64,000 bases of DNA from Actinoplanes nipponensis (GTDB taxonomy: Bacteria; Actinomycetota; Actinomycetes; Mycobacteriales; Micromonosporaceae): positions 62,001-126,000 of the forward strand of contig NZ_BOMQ01000061.1 of the NCBI RefSeq assembly GCF_016862275.1, written 5' to 3'. Made by a program: the position numbers and the translations under genes. Shown piece by piece: positions 23,984-33,336 of this stretch. Under the pieces are notes generated by a model, which was not told the DNA's origin, ran no database searches, and saw only the letters and a program-made list of their open reading frames with translations. Within the stretch, counting starts at the first letter, position 1. Each line of letters starts with the position of its first letter.

Positions 23984-26221
23984 TCAGCCGGCCAGCAGGG
24001 CGGCGACCCCGGCCGGCGTCGGATGTTCGAAGACCTGCTGGACGGGCAGGTCGACGCCGAACTGCGCGCGGATCCGGCTCACCAGCCGCACCGCGGCGAT
24101 GGAGTGCCCGCCGCAGCTGAAGAAGTTGTCGTGCACGCCCACCGTCTCCAGACCCAGGATCTCGCCGAACAGGGCGCACAACTGCCGCTCCGGCCCGGTC
24201 GCCGGCGCGCCGGCCGACGTGCTGACCCGGGGATCCGGCAGCGCCTCCCGGTCGATCTTGCCGTTGGCGGTGACCGGGAACTCGTCGAGCAGCGTGATGG
24301 TGGCCGGCACCATGTGCTCGGGCAGCACCGTGCGCAGATGCCGGCGCAGCTCCTCGTCGTCGAGCCGCGACCCGCGCACCGGCCGGACGTAGGCGGCGAC
24401 GTAGCGGTCGGCGGGGTCCTCGTTGCGGACCACCGCGACCGCGTGGTCCACCGCCGGGTGGCTCTGCAGCACCGCCTCCACCTCGCCCAGCTCGATCCGG
24501 AAGCCGCGGATCTTCACCTGGTTGTCGACGCGGCCGAGGAAGTGCAGCTCGCCGTCGTCGTCCCACACCCCGACGTCGCCGGAGCGGTACAGCCGCGTGC
24601 CCGGCGGCCCGTACGGGTCGGGCACGAACCGCTCGGCGGTCAGCTCCGGCCGGTCGAGGTAGCCGCGGGCGACGCCCGGCCCGCCGATGCAGATCTCGCC
24701 CGGCACGCCCGGCGGCACCAGGCGCAGCCGATGGTCCAGGAGGCGGACTGTCGCGTTGACGAACGGCCGGCCCACCGACAGCACCCCGTCCGGCCGCAGC
24801 GGGGCGGTGATCGTGGCGCCCACCGTCGTCTCGGTCGGGCCGTAGCCGTTGATGACCCGGGTGTGCGGGGCCCAGCGCCGCACGATCGCGGGGGTGCAGA
24901 CGTCGCCGGTGGAGACCAGCGTGCCGCCGGCCAGCAGGGACACGTCCGGCAGCGCGGTGACCGCGGCCGGCGGCAGCGTGGCGTGGGTGATCCGGTGCTT
25001 GCCCAGCGTCTCGGCCAGCGGCTCGCCCGGCAACAGGTCATCGCCGTCGGCCAGCACCAGCGTGGCCCCGGCGAACAGGGCCAGCGACAGGTCCCAGAAC
25101 GCCGCGTCGAAGCTGATCGACGCCCACTGCAGCACCCGGTCGCCCGGTCCGGTGCCGACCGCCGCGGCCTGCGTCGCCGCCAGGCTCGCCGCCCCCCGGT
25201 GCGTCACCACGACACCCTTGGGGCGGCCGGTCGAGCCGGACGTGTAGATCACGTACATCGGGTCGTCCAGGGTGGCGCCGTCGGCGCGTACCGGATGATC
25301 CGCGCCCGCGTCGAGGGCCGCGACCGGCCGCTCGTCGTCCAGCCGGACGATCGTGATCGGCCGGCTCCGCCAGGCCGGATGCGCGGCGTCCGCCGCCGTG
25401 GTCAGCAGGATCGGCGGCCGCGCGTCGTCGAGCATGAACGCCAGCCGCTCGGCCGGGTACGCCACGTCCAGCGGCAGGTACGCCCCGCCCGCCTTGAGCA
25501 CCGCCAGCAGCGCCACCACCAGCTCCACCGAGCGGGGGACCGCCACGGCGACGATGACCTCCGGACGCACGCCGAGCCCCACCAGGTGCCCGGCCAGCGC
25601 GTCGGCCTGCGCGTCGAGGTCGGCGTAGCTGACCTCGCGGTCGCGGTACACCAGCGCGGTCGCCTGCGGATGGGCCCGCGCCTGCCGTTCGAACAGCTCC
25701 GCGGCCCCCGCCGGCGGCACCGGCTGCTCGTGGCCGGACCAGGCCGTCAGCCGCTCGCGGTCGGGCCCCGAGACGAGCCGCAGCTGCGCCAGCGGCGTCT
25801 CGGGGGACGCCAGCAGCTGCTCGGCCACCCGGTTCAGCATGGCCGCGGCCAGGCCGGGCGCGCCGGGCGACCGGCCCGCCGCGGCCTCGTCCAGCCGGAC
25901 GGTCAGCGAGCCGGGCCGGCCGTCGGCGATCCACCCGACCGCGGCCACGTCGGCGGCGGGCTCGGCCGGCTCCGTCTCCGGGGTGCCCGCCGCCGACCGC
26001 AGCGCGTCGGCCAGGGTCGCGCAGCCGGTCAGGTCCAGCTCCCGCTGCCGCCACGGACCGGTGCCGGCCCGGGCGGCCACGGTGACCGCGTCGGTACGCC
26101 GCAGCGCCCCCGCCACGACCGCCAGCGCCACCTGCAGCAGAACGGTGCGCCGGTCCGGGTCGGCGGCCCGGCAGACGTCGTCCAGCGCCGGGGCTGCGGG
26201 CCGGGTTGCCGTGGATCCCAT
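23984..26221 (-). CDS. NRPS adenylation-thiolation didomain with C-domain remnant
   Basis: The 745-residue protein has an N-terminal part (about 1-150) that resembles only the C-terminal half of a condensation domain and has no HHxxxDG motif. An adenylation domain follows, with A3 YTSGSTGRPKG, A5 NGYGPTETT, A7 YRSGDVG and A10 NGKIDREALP. A carrier domain has its Ser in SCGGHSIAAVRL (about 706). My reading of the specificity code is D-A-W-T-V-T-G-V-G. The Asp shows an amino-acid substrate and the D-A-W-T start is shared with phenylalanine-type pockets, so a bulky aromatic residue such as Trp is possible but not proven. It lies beside a type II thioesterase and may hold an amino acid for off-line modification. 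Confidence 0.88.
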   Translation of the reverse strand: MGSTATRPAAPALDDVCRAADPDRRTVLLQVALAVVAGALRRTDAVTVAARAGTGPWRQRELDLTGCATLADALRSAAGTPETEPAEPAADVAAVGWIADGRPGSLTVRLDEAAAGRSPGAPGLAAAMLNRVAEQLLASPETPLAQLRLVSGPDRERLTAWSGHEQPVPPAGAAELFERQARAHPQATALVYRDREVSYADLDAQADALAGHLVGLGVRPEVIVAVAVPRSVELVVALLAVLKAGGAYLPLDVAYPAERLAFMLDDARPPILLTTAADAAHPAWRSRPITIVRLDDERPVAALDAGADHPVRADGATLDDPMYVIYTSGSTGRPKGVVVTHRGAASLAATQAAAVGTGPGDRVLQWASISFDAAFWDLSLALFAGATLVLADGDDLLPGEPLAETLGKHRITHATLPPAAVTALPDVSLLAGGTLVSTGDVCTPAIVRRWAPHTRVINGYGPTETTVGATITAPLRPDGVLSVGRPFVNATVRLLDHRLRLVPPGVPGEICIGGPGVARGYLDRPELTAERFVPDPYGPPGTRLYRSGDVGVWDDDGELHFLGRVDNQVKIRGFRIELGEVEAVLQSHPAVDHAVAVVRNEDPADRYVAAYVRPVRGSRLDDEELRRHLRTVLPEHMVPATITLLDEFPVTANGKIDREALPDPRVSTSAGAPATGPERQLCALFGEILGLETVGVHDNFFSCGGHSIAAVRLVSRIRAQFGVDLPVQQVFEHPTPAGVAALLAG

Positions 26222-26249
26222 CGGTCCTCCTGCGGGGGTGCTGCGGTTG

Positions 26250-26999
26250 TCACCGGACGGCGGGCACGAGCGACAGCACTTCCGAGACGACGCGCGCCGG
26301 CCGGGCGGACAGGTAGAAGTGGTCGCCGTCGAAGACCCGCAACCGGAACGCGCCGGTGGTGGACAGCGCCCACGCCTGCGCCTGCGCGAGCTCGACCTCG
26401 GCGTCGTCGGCGCCGAGGAACACGGTGACGGGACAGGACACCGTCGCGTCCGGCGCCGGCTCGTACGTCTCGATGATGTAGTAGTCCTGGCGCAGGCCGG
26501 GCAGCACCAGTTCGCGCAGCGCGGGCAGGCTGGCCAGCTCCCCGTCCGTGCCGCCGAGGCGCAGCATGTCCGCCCACAGCTCGTCGTCGCCGAGCAGGTG
26601 CTTGGCCGTCCGGGGCTGTGCCCGTGGTCCGGGCCGGCCGGAGGCCACCAGGTGCAGCACCTGTCCCGGATCGCGTTGCTGGAGGCGCCGGGCCACCTCG
26701 AACGCCACCGTCGCGCCGAAGCTGTGCCCGAACAGCAGCATCGGGCCGGCGTGCCCGGACAGCGCCCGCCAGATCTCGTCGGCCAGCTCGTGCATGGACG
26801 CCGGCACCACGTCGTTGATCCGGTCCTGCCGGCCGCTGTACTGGATCGCGGTCAGCCGGACCGAGGCCGGCAGCAGCGGCGCCCAGTCCCGGTACGCCGC
26901 CGCCGACCCACCGGCGTGCGGGAAGCAGACCAGGTGCAGGGCCGCCTCCGGCGGCCGGCTGTACACCCGCAGGTACGAGCCCGACGACACCGTCGTCAT
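26250..26999 (-). CDS. Type II thioesterase (first)
   Basis: The 249-residue protein has the type II thioesterase pattern: LVCFPHAGGSAAAYRDWAP, IQYSGRQDR, the nucleophile elbow LLFGHSFGATVAFE, FLGADDAEVE with the Asp, and the catalytic His in FDGDHFYLS. Such enzymes clear stalled carrier proteins or release a modified substrate from a carrier. Its start overlaps the NRPS1 stop by ATGA and the A-T didomain gene follows 28 bp later, so it may act on either protein. Confidence 0.9.
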   Translation of the reverse strand: MTTVSSGSYLRVYSRPPEAALHLVCFPHAGGSAAAYRDWAPLLPASVRLTAIQYSGRQDRINDVVPASMHELADEIWRALSGHAGPMLLFGHSFGATVAFEVARRLQQRDPGQVLHLVASGRPGPRAQPRTAKHLLGDDELWADMLRLGGTDGELASLPALRELVLPGLRQDYYIIETYEPAPDATVSCPVTVFLGADDAEVELAQAQAWALSTTGAFRLRVFDGDHFYLSARPARVVSEVLSLVPAVR

Positions 27000-29900
27000 A
27001 TCTCGCCCTCTTCGGTGTCCCCGGCGCCGGCCCGTTGCGCCTCCACCGCCGCCGCCAGCTCCTCCACCGTCGGCGCGGCGAACAGCTGCTGGAGCGAGAC
27101 GACGACGCCGAACTGCTTGCGCACCGCCTCCAGCACCCGGGTCGCGGTGAGGCTGTCGCCGCCGAGGTCGAAGAAGGTGTCGCGGCGGTGGACCGGCCGG
27201 CCCAGGTGGGCCGCCCACAGCTCGGCGAGGCTGAGCTCGGTGGGCGTCCGCGGCGCCTCGGCCGGCTGGCCGGGCTCGTCGCGCCGCAGCAGGGTGGCCA
27301 GCTGCCGGCGGTCCACCTTGCCGTTGCCGGTGAGCGGGAAGCTCTCCACCACCGCCACGGTGTCCGGCACCATGTACGGCGGCAGCAGCTCGGCCGCCGT
27401 GCGGCGCAGCGCCTCCGGTCCGCCCTCGGGCTGACCGGTGACGGCCGCGGCCAGCTGGTCGCGCTTGTCCCCGGCGGCCAGCACGACCGCGTCGCTCACC
27501 CCCGGGTGCCGGCGCAGGGCGGCCGCCACCTCGCCCAGCTCGATCCGGTTCCCCCTGATCTTGACCTGGGCGTCCGTGCGGCCGAGGAACTCCAGCATCC
27601 CGTCCGGCAGGTACCGGCCCCGGTCGCCGGTGCGGTACCAGCGCCCGCCCTCGTGCGTGACGAACGCCGCGGAGGTGCGCTCGGCATCGTTGCGGTAGCC
27701 CCGGGCGACGCCCGCGCCGCCGATCCACAACTCCCCGGGCACCCACACCGGGCAGTCGCGGCCCCGCTCGTCGACCACCCGGAACTGCTGGCGGGGCAGC
27801 GGGAAACCGTACGGGATGGCCCGCCAGCCGGGCTCGACCTCGCCCACTTCCAGCAGGTTCGACCAGATGGCGGCCTCGGTGGCGCCGCCGAGCGCGACGA
27901 AGCGCGCGTCGGCGCGCAACGCCCGCAGCCGGGCCGGCAGGTCCACGGCGACCCAGTCGCCGGACACCAGCACCAGGCGCGGCAGGACCGGCTCGTCGAC
28001 GCCCTCGGCGGCGTACAGGAACATCTCCAGCAGCGTCGGCACCGAGTTCCAGACCGTCACCCCCCAGCGTCGGGCGGCCAGGGCCCAGGACCGCGCCTCC
28101 TTGCGGTCGCGCTCCTCGACCAGGACCACCGCGCCGCCGGCGGACAGCAGGCCGAAGATGTCGTAGACCGAGAGGTCGAAGTCCAGCGCCGACACGGCCA
28201 GCACCCGGTCGTCCCGGCCGACGCCGAACCGCTCGTTGACCGCCACGATCGTGTTGAGCGCGGCCCGGTGGGTGATCTCCACGCCCTTCGGCTCGCCGGT
28301 CGAGCCGGACGTGTAGATCACGTAGGCGAGCTCGCCGGCCGCTACGGGCGCCGGCGCCGGCAGGGCCTCGGCCGGCGCGGCCACGTCGAGCACGGGCAGC
28401 CCGTCGGGCCGCGACTGTCCGGCCGCCGCGCCCGAGACCAGCACGCAGCGCACGCCCGCGTCGGCGTAGATCCGGTCCCGCCGCCGGTCCGGCTGGTCGC
28501 AGCCCACCGGCACGTACACGCCGCCGGCCGCCAGCACGCCGAGCACGGCGGTGATCTGCTCCGGCCCCTTGGCGACGGTGACCGCGACCGGATCCCCCGG
28601 CCCCACGCCGTGGGCCCGCAGCAGGCCCGCGACCCGCAACGCCGCCGCGGCCAGCTCGCCGTAGGTCGCCGAACCGTCGGTGCCCCAGGCCAGCGCGACG
28701 CGGTCGGGCTCCCGCCGGGCCCGCGCGAAGAACGCGTCGTGCAGCAGCCCGGCGGGCGTCTCGCCGCCGGTGTCGTTCACCTTCTCCCGTACGGCCAGCT
28801 GGGCGGCCGGCAGCGGCAGCGGGAGCGGGGCGCCCCAGTCGTCGTGCTCCGCCAGCCACCGCAGGGCCGCGCCGTGGGCGGCGAACATGTCGTCGACCAG
28901 CCCTTCGGGGAACACCCCGCGCGCCACGTCCCAGTTGATCAGCAGGCCGCCCCCGGCGCCCTCGATGACCTGGTGGTCCAGCCACACCTGCGGGGTCTCC
29001 GACGACGTCCACACCGGCTCGCCGAGGCAGGCCCGCACGCCGTCGCCGAACAGCTCGCCCATGCCGATCACGCTGGTGTAGACGATCGGCGCGCGCAGCC
29101 AGGTGCCGGGATCGCGGCGGCCCAGGTCGCGCAGGACCGAGACGCCGGAGTACCGGGCGTGCGCCAGGTCCGAGCGCAGCTGCTCCTGCACCCCGGCGGC
29201 CCGCTCGGCGAACGACAGCGGCCCCGCGGTGTCCACGCCGAGCAGGGTGACGTTGGTGAAGTCGCCGACCAGCCGGGCGATGTCGTCGTTGTGCTCGCGA
29301 CGGTCGAAGGTCGGCAGGTTGAGCAGGAACCGCGGCTCCGCCGCCCACCGGCCCAGCACCTCGGCGAACAGCGCGCACAGCGCGGAGGCGAGGGTGAGCC
29401 CGTGCGCGCGGGCGGCGCGGGCCAGGGCGTCCCGCTGGGCCGCCGGCACCTCGCGGAAGCGGCGGTCCACCCCGGCGTGCACCCGGGTGATCGCCTCCGG
29501 CACGACCGGCAGCGGCGGCGGCCCGGGCAGCCGGTCGAGCCGCTCGCGCCAGTACGCCTGCGCCTCGGCCGAGGCCTCCGGGTCGTCGTCCTCGCTGAGG
29601 TAGCGGGCGAACGAGTACCGCAGCGGCTCCAGCGCGGCCCGCGGGTCGCTGTACAGCAGCGCCAGCTCGGCCAGGATGATCTGGTAGCTCTGGGCGTCGG
29701 CCACCAGCATGTCGATGCCCACGTGCACGCGGGTGCGCCCGTCGTCGAGCAGCGACAGCTGGACGTCGAACACCTCCCCGGCCTCGATGGCGAAGCGGCG
29801 GTGGGCCAGCCTGTCCCGCAGCTCGCTGAGCGCCGGTTCGACGTGGCCGCGCAGGTCGTGCACGGTGAGCCCGCGCCACGGCGTCTCCCGCAGCACCTGC

Positions 29901-30463
29901 TGGCGGCCGTTGGGCAGGAACCGGGCGCGCAGCATGTCGTGCCGCGCGAACAACGCCCGGCACGCCGCCTCCAGCCGCCGCGGCTCCACCCCGGCGCCGT
30001 CGAACTCGGCGTAGAAGTGGGCGCTGACCCCGCCGAGCGGCTGGCCGTCCAGCCGGCCGATCCAGTACGCCTGCTGCATCGGGGCCAGCGGGAAGGTCGC
30101 GTCGGGGTCCAGGGCCTCGCTCGACGCCGGCACCCGCGGCCGGGGCGCCGGCGGGCGGGCGGCCTGCCCGGCCAGCAGCTCGGTCCACTGGTCGATCGTC
30201 GGCGCCTGGGCCAGGGCGCTGAACTTCACCTTGGCGCCGGCGCGGCGGCACAGGTTGGCCACCCGCATGATGGCGATGGACTCCAGGCCCAGCTCGAAAA
30301 CGTTGGCCCGACCGTCGATCTGCGCCGCCGGCACGGACAGCAGCTGCGCCACGATGTCGCGCAGCCACGCTCCGGTCAACGGCGGCGTCGACGGCTTGCG
30401 GTGCGTCCCGTGCGCGGTCCCGGTGGGACCCTGCGCCCGGGTCACCGTCTCGCCCTGGTCCAC
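26996..30463 (-). CDS. NRPS1: aryl carrier - heterocyclisation - adenylation(Cys) - carrier
   Basis: The 1155-residue protein has an N-terminal carrier with Ser in ELGLESIAIMRV (about 62), a heterocyclisation domain with the Cy motif DMLVADAQS (251-259), an adenylation domain (A3 YTSGSTGEPKG at about 718; LGGATEAAIWSN) and a C-terminal carrier with LGGDSLTATRV (Ser about 1104). The specificity residues read D-L-Y-N-L-S-L-I-W, the known cysteine code of pyochelin and yersiniabactin enzymes. It should join an aryl group on the first carrier to Cys and close a thiazoline. Unlike PchE it has no embedded methyltransferase or epimerase. I start at GTG 30463 with GGGAGAG upstream; the frame is open to 30556. 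Confidence 0.93.
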   Translation of the reverse strand: MDQGETVTRAQGPTGTAHGTHRKPSTPPLTGAWLRDIVAQLLSVPAAQIDGRANVFELGLESIAIMRVANLCRRAGAKVKFSALAQAPTIDQWTELLAGQAARPPAPRPRVPASSEALDPDATFPLAPMQQAYWIGRLDGQPLGGVSAHFYAEFDGAGVEPRRLEAACRALFARHDMLRARFLPNGRQQVLRETPWRGLTVHDLRGHVEPALSELRDRLAHRRFAIEAGEVFDVQLSLLDDGRTRVHVGIDMLVADAQSYQIILAELALLYSDPRAALEPLRYSFARYLSEDDDPEASAEAQAYWRERLDRLPGPPPLPVVPEAITRVHAGVDRRFREVPAAQRDALARAARAHGLTLASALCALFAEVLGRWAAEPRFLLNLPTFDRREHNDDIARLVGDFTNVTLLGVDTAGPLSFAERAAGVQEQLRSDLAHARYSGVSVLRDLGRRDPGTWLRAPIVYTSVIGMGELFGDGVRACLGEPVWTSSETPQVWLDHQVIEGAGGGLLINWDVARGVFPEGLVDDMFAAHGAALRWLAEHDDWGAPLPLPLPAAQLAVREKVNDTGGETPAGLLHDAFFARARREPDRVALAWGTDGSATYGELAAAALRVAGLLRAHGVGPGDPVAVTVAKGPEQITAVLGVLAAGGVYVPVGCDQPDRRRDRIYADAGVRCVLVSGAAAGQSRPDGLPVLDVAAPAEALPAPAPVAAGELAYVIYTSGSTGEPKGVEITHRAALNTIVAVNERFGVGRDDRVLAVSALDFDLSVYDIFGLLSAGGAVVLVEERDRKEARSWALAARRWGVTVWNSVPTLLEMFLYAAEGVDEPVLPRLVLVSGDWVAVDLPARLRALRADARFVALGGATEAAIWSNLLEVGEVEPGWRAIPYGFPLPRQQFRVVDERGRDCPVWVPGELWIGGAGVARGYRNDAERTSAAFVTHEGGRWYRTGDRGRYLPDGMLEFLGRTDAQVKIRGNRIELGEVAAALRRHPGVSDAVVLAAGDKRDQLAAAVTGQPEGGPEALRRTAAELLPPYMVPDTVAVVESFPLTGNGKVDRRQLATLLRRDEPGQPAEAPRTPTELSLAELWAAHLGRPVHRRDTFFDLGGDSLTATRVLEAVRKQFGVVVSLQQLFAAPTVEELAAAVEAQRAGAGDTEEGEI

Positions 30464-30479
30464 AGGCTCTCCCTGGTTC

Positions 30480-30489
30480 GCAGGTGGAT
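30480..30489 (-). promoter_or_regulatory. Single copy of the TCCACCT motif before NRPS1
   Basis: On the minus strand ATCCACCTGC lies about 17 bp upstream of the NRPS1 start, within CGTATCCACCTGCG. It matches the core of the tandem repeats in the 33-kb and 36-kb intergenic regions. One copy alone is weak evidence. Confidence 0.35.
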
Positions 30490-30560
30490 ACGGATCGTTG
30501 CCAGCATCCCCGCTATGACACAGCGATCGCCATCGGCTGGCAACAGCGCCGGGCAACCGC

Positions 30561-31175
30561 TCAACCGGCGGCCAGGGCGCCCCGACGATCCTCCAGATAG
30601 GAGACGCCGCTGGTGCCGCCCGTGCCGCGCCGGCCGCCGACGAGCCGCCGGGCGGCGTCGACGTGCAGCCCGCGCCACGCCTCGGTGCGGGCCAGGAACT
30701 CGTCGAGCTCGTCCCAGGCCCGGACCAGCCGGTCCGGACCGACCTCGCGCGGGTCGCACTCCTGCAGCCGCCGGCTCAGCTCCCACACGTACGGGTTGTC
30801 CAGGCCCTTGAGCAGCATCCCGAACCCGGCCGACTGCGCGCCGCTGGCGCCGTCCAGGCCCGGGCGGAAGGCGTCGAAGTGGTCCCGGCTCAGGTGGTCC
30901 ATGCCCCGCAGCGTCGCGATGATCAGATCGAGGATCGCGCCGGCCCGCCGCACGGACGGCACGGCGCGGTCCAGCTCCCGCCGGCCGACGAGCTCCGCGG
31001 CCAGCCGCAGGTCCGCGTACACCTGCGACAGCCACAGCTCGCTGGTCTGGTGGCAGATGATGAAGAAGCGTTCCGCGGCGTGCACCTCGGCGTCGGCCCG
31101 CGGGGTCAGCGGGTGCTGCGCGCCGAGGACGTCGTCCAGCCGCAGGTACTCGTCGTAGCTGAGCGTCCCGGTCAT
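30561..31175 (-). CDS. Tryptophan 2,3-dioxygenase (short form)
   Basis: The 204-residue product shows the conserved ends of heme TDOs: LSYDEYLRLDDVL, FFIICHQTSELWLSQVY with the distal His, DAFRPGLDGASGAQSAGFG with the substrate-binding Arg, and HVDAARRLVGGRRGTGGTSG with the proximal heme His. It opens the indole ring of Trp to N-formylkynurenine. At 204 residues it is about 70-90 shorter than typical enzymes, because the region between the SGxQS block and the final WRxxH block is reduced. Its start overlaps the aminotransferase stop (31172-31175), so the two act in one pathway, probably from Trp to a quinoline acid. Confidence 0.87.
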   Translation of the reverse strand: MTGTLSYDEYLRLDDVLGAQHPLTPRADAEVHAAERFFIICHQTSELWLSQVYADLRLAAELVGRRELDRAVPSVRRAGAILDLIIATLRGMDHLSRDHFDAFRPGLDGASGAQSAGFGMLLKGLDNPYVWELSRRLQECDPREVGPDRLVRAWDELDEFLARTEAWRGLHVDAARRLVGGRRGTGGTSGVSYLEDRRGALAAG

Positions 31176-32344
31176 GACGACTGCAGGAACCGGGCGAGGC
31201 GGCGGACGCCGGCCACCGTGGTCTCCCGTTCGGCGCACAGCGTCACCCGGACCAGGGTCTCGGCCACCGGGTCGCCGGCGGGCAGGAAGCCCCGGCCCGG
31301 CGCGATGCCCACGTCGGTCTCCGCGAGCAGCCGGCGGCAGAACGCGTACGTGTCCGAGGTGTACGCGGACAGGTCCAGCAGCAGGTACCAGCCGCCGCGC
31401 GGCTCGGTGCCCACCACGCCCAACGGGGTGAGCAGCTTCACCGCCTCGTCGCGGGTCGCCCGCACGTACGCGTGATGCATGCTCAGGTGCTCCGGGGCGC
31501 CCAGCGCGGCCAGGCCGGCGTACTGCACCGGGGTGGCCGGCGCGACCAGGGTGGCCTCCTGCACCCGGGACAGCAGCTCGGCGCGGTCGGGGCGGGGCGC
31601 CGTCGCGTACCCCAGGCGGCAGCCGGTCATCGAGAAGCCCTTGGAGAACGTGTGCACCGAGAACACGATCCGCTCGGCCGGCGGCACGGCCAGGTCGAGC
31701 TGGGCGATGCGGCACGGCTCGCCCTCGTACACGAAGTCCTCGTACGCCTCGTCGCTGATGATCCAGACGCCGCGCCGGGCCGCCCAGGCGTACATCTGCT
31801 CGAGGTCCGCCGCGCTCCACACGTGCCCGGACGGGTTGGCCGGTGAGTTGATCAGCAGCGCGACCGTGCGCTCGCCGGCCGCCTCGTCGAGCAGCTCGGT
31901 CACCGGCCGGCCGGCGGCGGGCAAGCCGGCGAACCGCGGCTCCAGCCCGGCCAGCAGGATCTGCTGCAGGTGCATGGGCCAGTGCACGCGGGGCAGGATC
32001 ACCTCGCCGCCGGGGCGGGCGATGGACTGGAAGATGGCGCTGATGGCCTGGCAGGAGCCGGGGGTCACGAACACCCGGTCCGGGCTGGGCGCGCCGTTGT
32101 CGGCCAGCCGCTCGGCCAGCGCGGCCCGCAGCACCGGCAGGCCCGGCGCGTCGGCGTACGCCGTCCGCCCGTCGCGGATCGCCGCGACGTAGCCCTCGGC
32201 CGCCGCGGCCGGCATCCTGATGTGCGGCTCGCCCACGTGCAGGGCGATCGCCTCGCGGGGATGGCCGGTCACCAGCCGGTGTATCTCGTGCAGGCAGGAC
32301 ACCGGCAGCCGGCGGCTTCGTTCCGTCGTGTCGTCCAGGAGCAT
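31172..32344 (-). CDS. PLP-dependent aminotransferase (class I/II)
   Basis: The 390-residue enzyme (ATG 32344 with GAGG upstream) has the fold-type I pattern: VTPGSCQAISAIFQSI, INSPANPSGHVW, the Asp in IISDEAYEDF and the PLP lysine in HTFSKGFSMTGCRLGY. It is coupled to the tryptophan dioxygenase. In that context a kynurenine-type aminotransferase is likely; loss of the alpha-amino group gives a keto acid that closes by itself to a kynurenate/quinoline ring. This is inferred from position, since sequence alone does not set the substrate. An upstream GTG at 32389 overlaps the SDR stop. Confidence 0.85.
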   Translation of the reverse strand: MLLDDTTERSRRLPVSCLHEIHRLVTGHPREAIALHVGEPHIRMPAAAAEGYVAAIRDGRTAYADAPGLPVLRAALAERLADNGAPSPDRVFVTPGSCQAISAIFQSIARPGGEVILPRVHWPMHLQQILLAGLEPRFAGLPAAGRPVTELLDEAAGERTVALLINSPANPSGHVWSAADLEQMYAWAARRGVWIISDEAYEDFVYEGEPCRIAQLDLAVPPAERIVFSVHTFSKGFSMTGCRLGYATAPRPDRAELLSRVQEATLVAPATPVQYAGLAALGAPEHLSMHHAYVRATRDEAVKLLTPLGVVGTEPRGGWYLLLDLSAYTSDTYAFCRRLLAETDVGIAPGRGFLPAGDPVAETLVRVTLCAERETTVAGVRRLARFLQSS

Positions 32345-32372
32345 CTCGTCACCTCGAGCGGGAAGCGGTTCT

Positions 32373-33125
32373 TCAGCAGGAACGTCCACCGTCGACGACC
32401 AGCAGACTGCCGGTCATCCACGCCGCGGCGGGGCCGAGCAGCATCACGATCCAGGGCACCACGTCCTCCGGGCGGCCCATCCGGCCCAGCGGCGTCGTCC
32501 GGACCATCTCCGTGCGCAGGCGCGCCACGTCGTCGTCATCGATGCCGAGGTCGTCGTACATCTCGGTGTCGACCGCGCCCGGCAGCACCGCGTTGACCCG
32601 GATGTCGGGCGCCAGCTCCCGGGCCAGCGACCGGGTCAGGTGGTGCAGCCCGGCCTTGGCGGCGCCGTAGTACGAGCGGCCCGGCACCGCCAGCAGGCCG
32701 CCGATGGAGCCGACGTTGACGATCGTGCCGCGGCTGCGGCGCAGCAGCGGGGCGACGGCCTGGCTGAGCGCGGCCGGCGCGACCAGGTTCACCTGCAGGA
32801 GCCCGGCGAAGGTGGCCATGCCGGTGCGGTCCAGGGCGCCGAACCGGGCCTGGGCGGCGTTGTTGACCAGCGCGTCCAGCCCGTCGAAGGCGGTCGTGGC
32901 GGCCTCGGCCACCGCGGCGGCGGCGTCCGGCCCGGTCAGGTCGAGGGGCAGCTCCACGATGTCGCCGGCCTTGCCGCCGCCGGCGACGCAGGCGTCCCGG
33001 GTCTCCCGCAGCCGCCCGGCGCGCCGGCCGACCAGGATCAGGCGGGTGCCGTCGGCCGCCAGCCGTACGGCCAGGGCGCGCCCGAGCCCCGAGCCGGCTC
33101 CGGTGACCGCGACGACCAGCCCCAC
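32373..33125 (-). CDS. Short-chain dehydrogenase/reductase
   Basis: The 250-residue SDR starts at GTG 33125 behind GGAGG. It has the Rossmann motif VTGAGSGLG, NNAAQARFG, the Ser in VNVGSIGG, the YxxxK active site in SYYGAAKAGL and the C-terminal SLLVVDGGRSC. It uses NAD(P)H. It is the first gene of the minus-strand operon with the aminotransferase, TDO and NRPS1, so it probably reduces or oxidises an intermediate of the aryl starter. The substrate is not known. Confidence 0.85.
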   Translation of the reverse strand: MGLVVAVTGAGSGLGRALAVRLAADGTRLILVGRRAGRLRETRDACVAGGGKAGDIVELPLDLTGPDAAAAVAEAATTAFDGLDALVNNAAQARFGALDRTGMATFAGLLQVNLVAPAALSQAVAPLLRRSRGTIVNVGSIGGLLAVPGRSYYGAAKAGLHHLTRSLARELAPDIRVNAVLPGAVDTEMYDDLGIDDDDVARLRTEMVRTTPLGRMGRPEDVVPWIVMLLGPAAAWMTGSLLVVDGGRSC

Positions 33126-33167
33126 CCGTTTGCCTCCCCCGTCTCCGGCGACGCCACGGCCGGCGAT

Positions 33168-33197
33168 GCGACCGGTCCACCTGCGACCGGTCCACCC
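33168..33197. repeat. Two tandem 15-bp repeats, candidate operator
   Basis: GCGACCGGTCCACCT (33168-33182) is followed directly by GCGACCGGTCCACCC (33183-33197), 14 of 15 identical. They lie in the 211-bp gap between the divergent SDR operon and the P450 gene. The TCCACC(T/C) core is shared with the three-copy array at 36669-36710. Apart from these repeats the gap shows nothing else that I can name. Confidence 0.65.
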
Positions 33198-33336
33198 TGG
33201 TGGGTGACCGCACCCGCCCGGACCGCGAGCCCGCGCCGGTCCGACCCTCGCCGAACGCGATGACCAAGTCAATCGCGCGGTCGTTCGTCCGCCGGCGGCG
33301 GTTGTGGCGCACCGGGGCGCCCCGCACGATGGTGCG

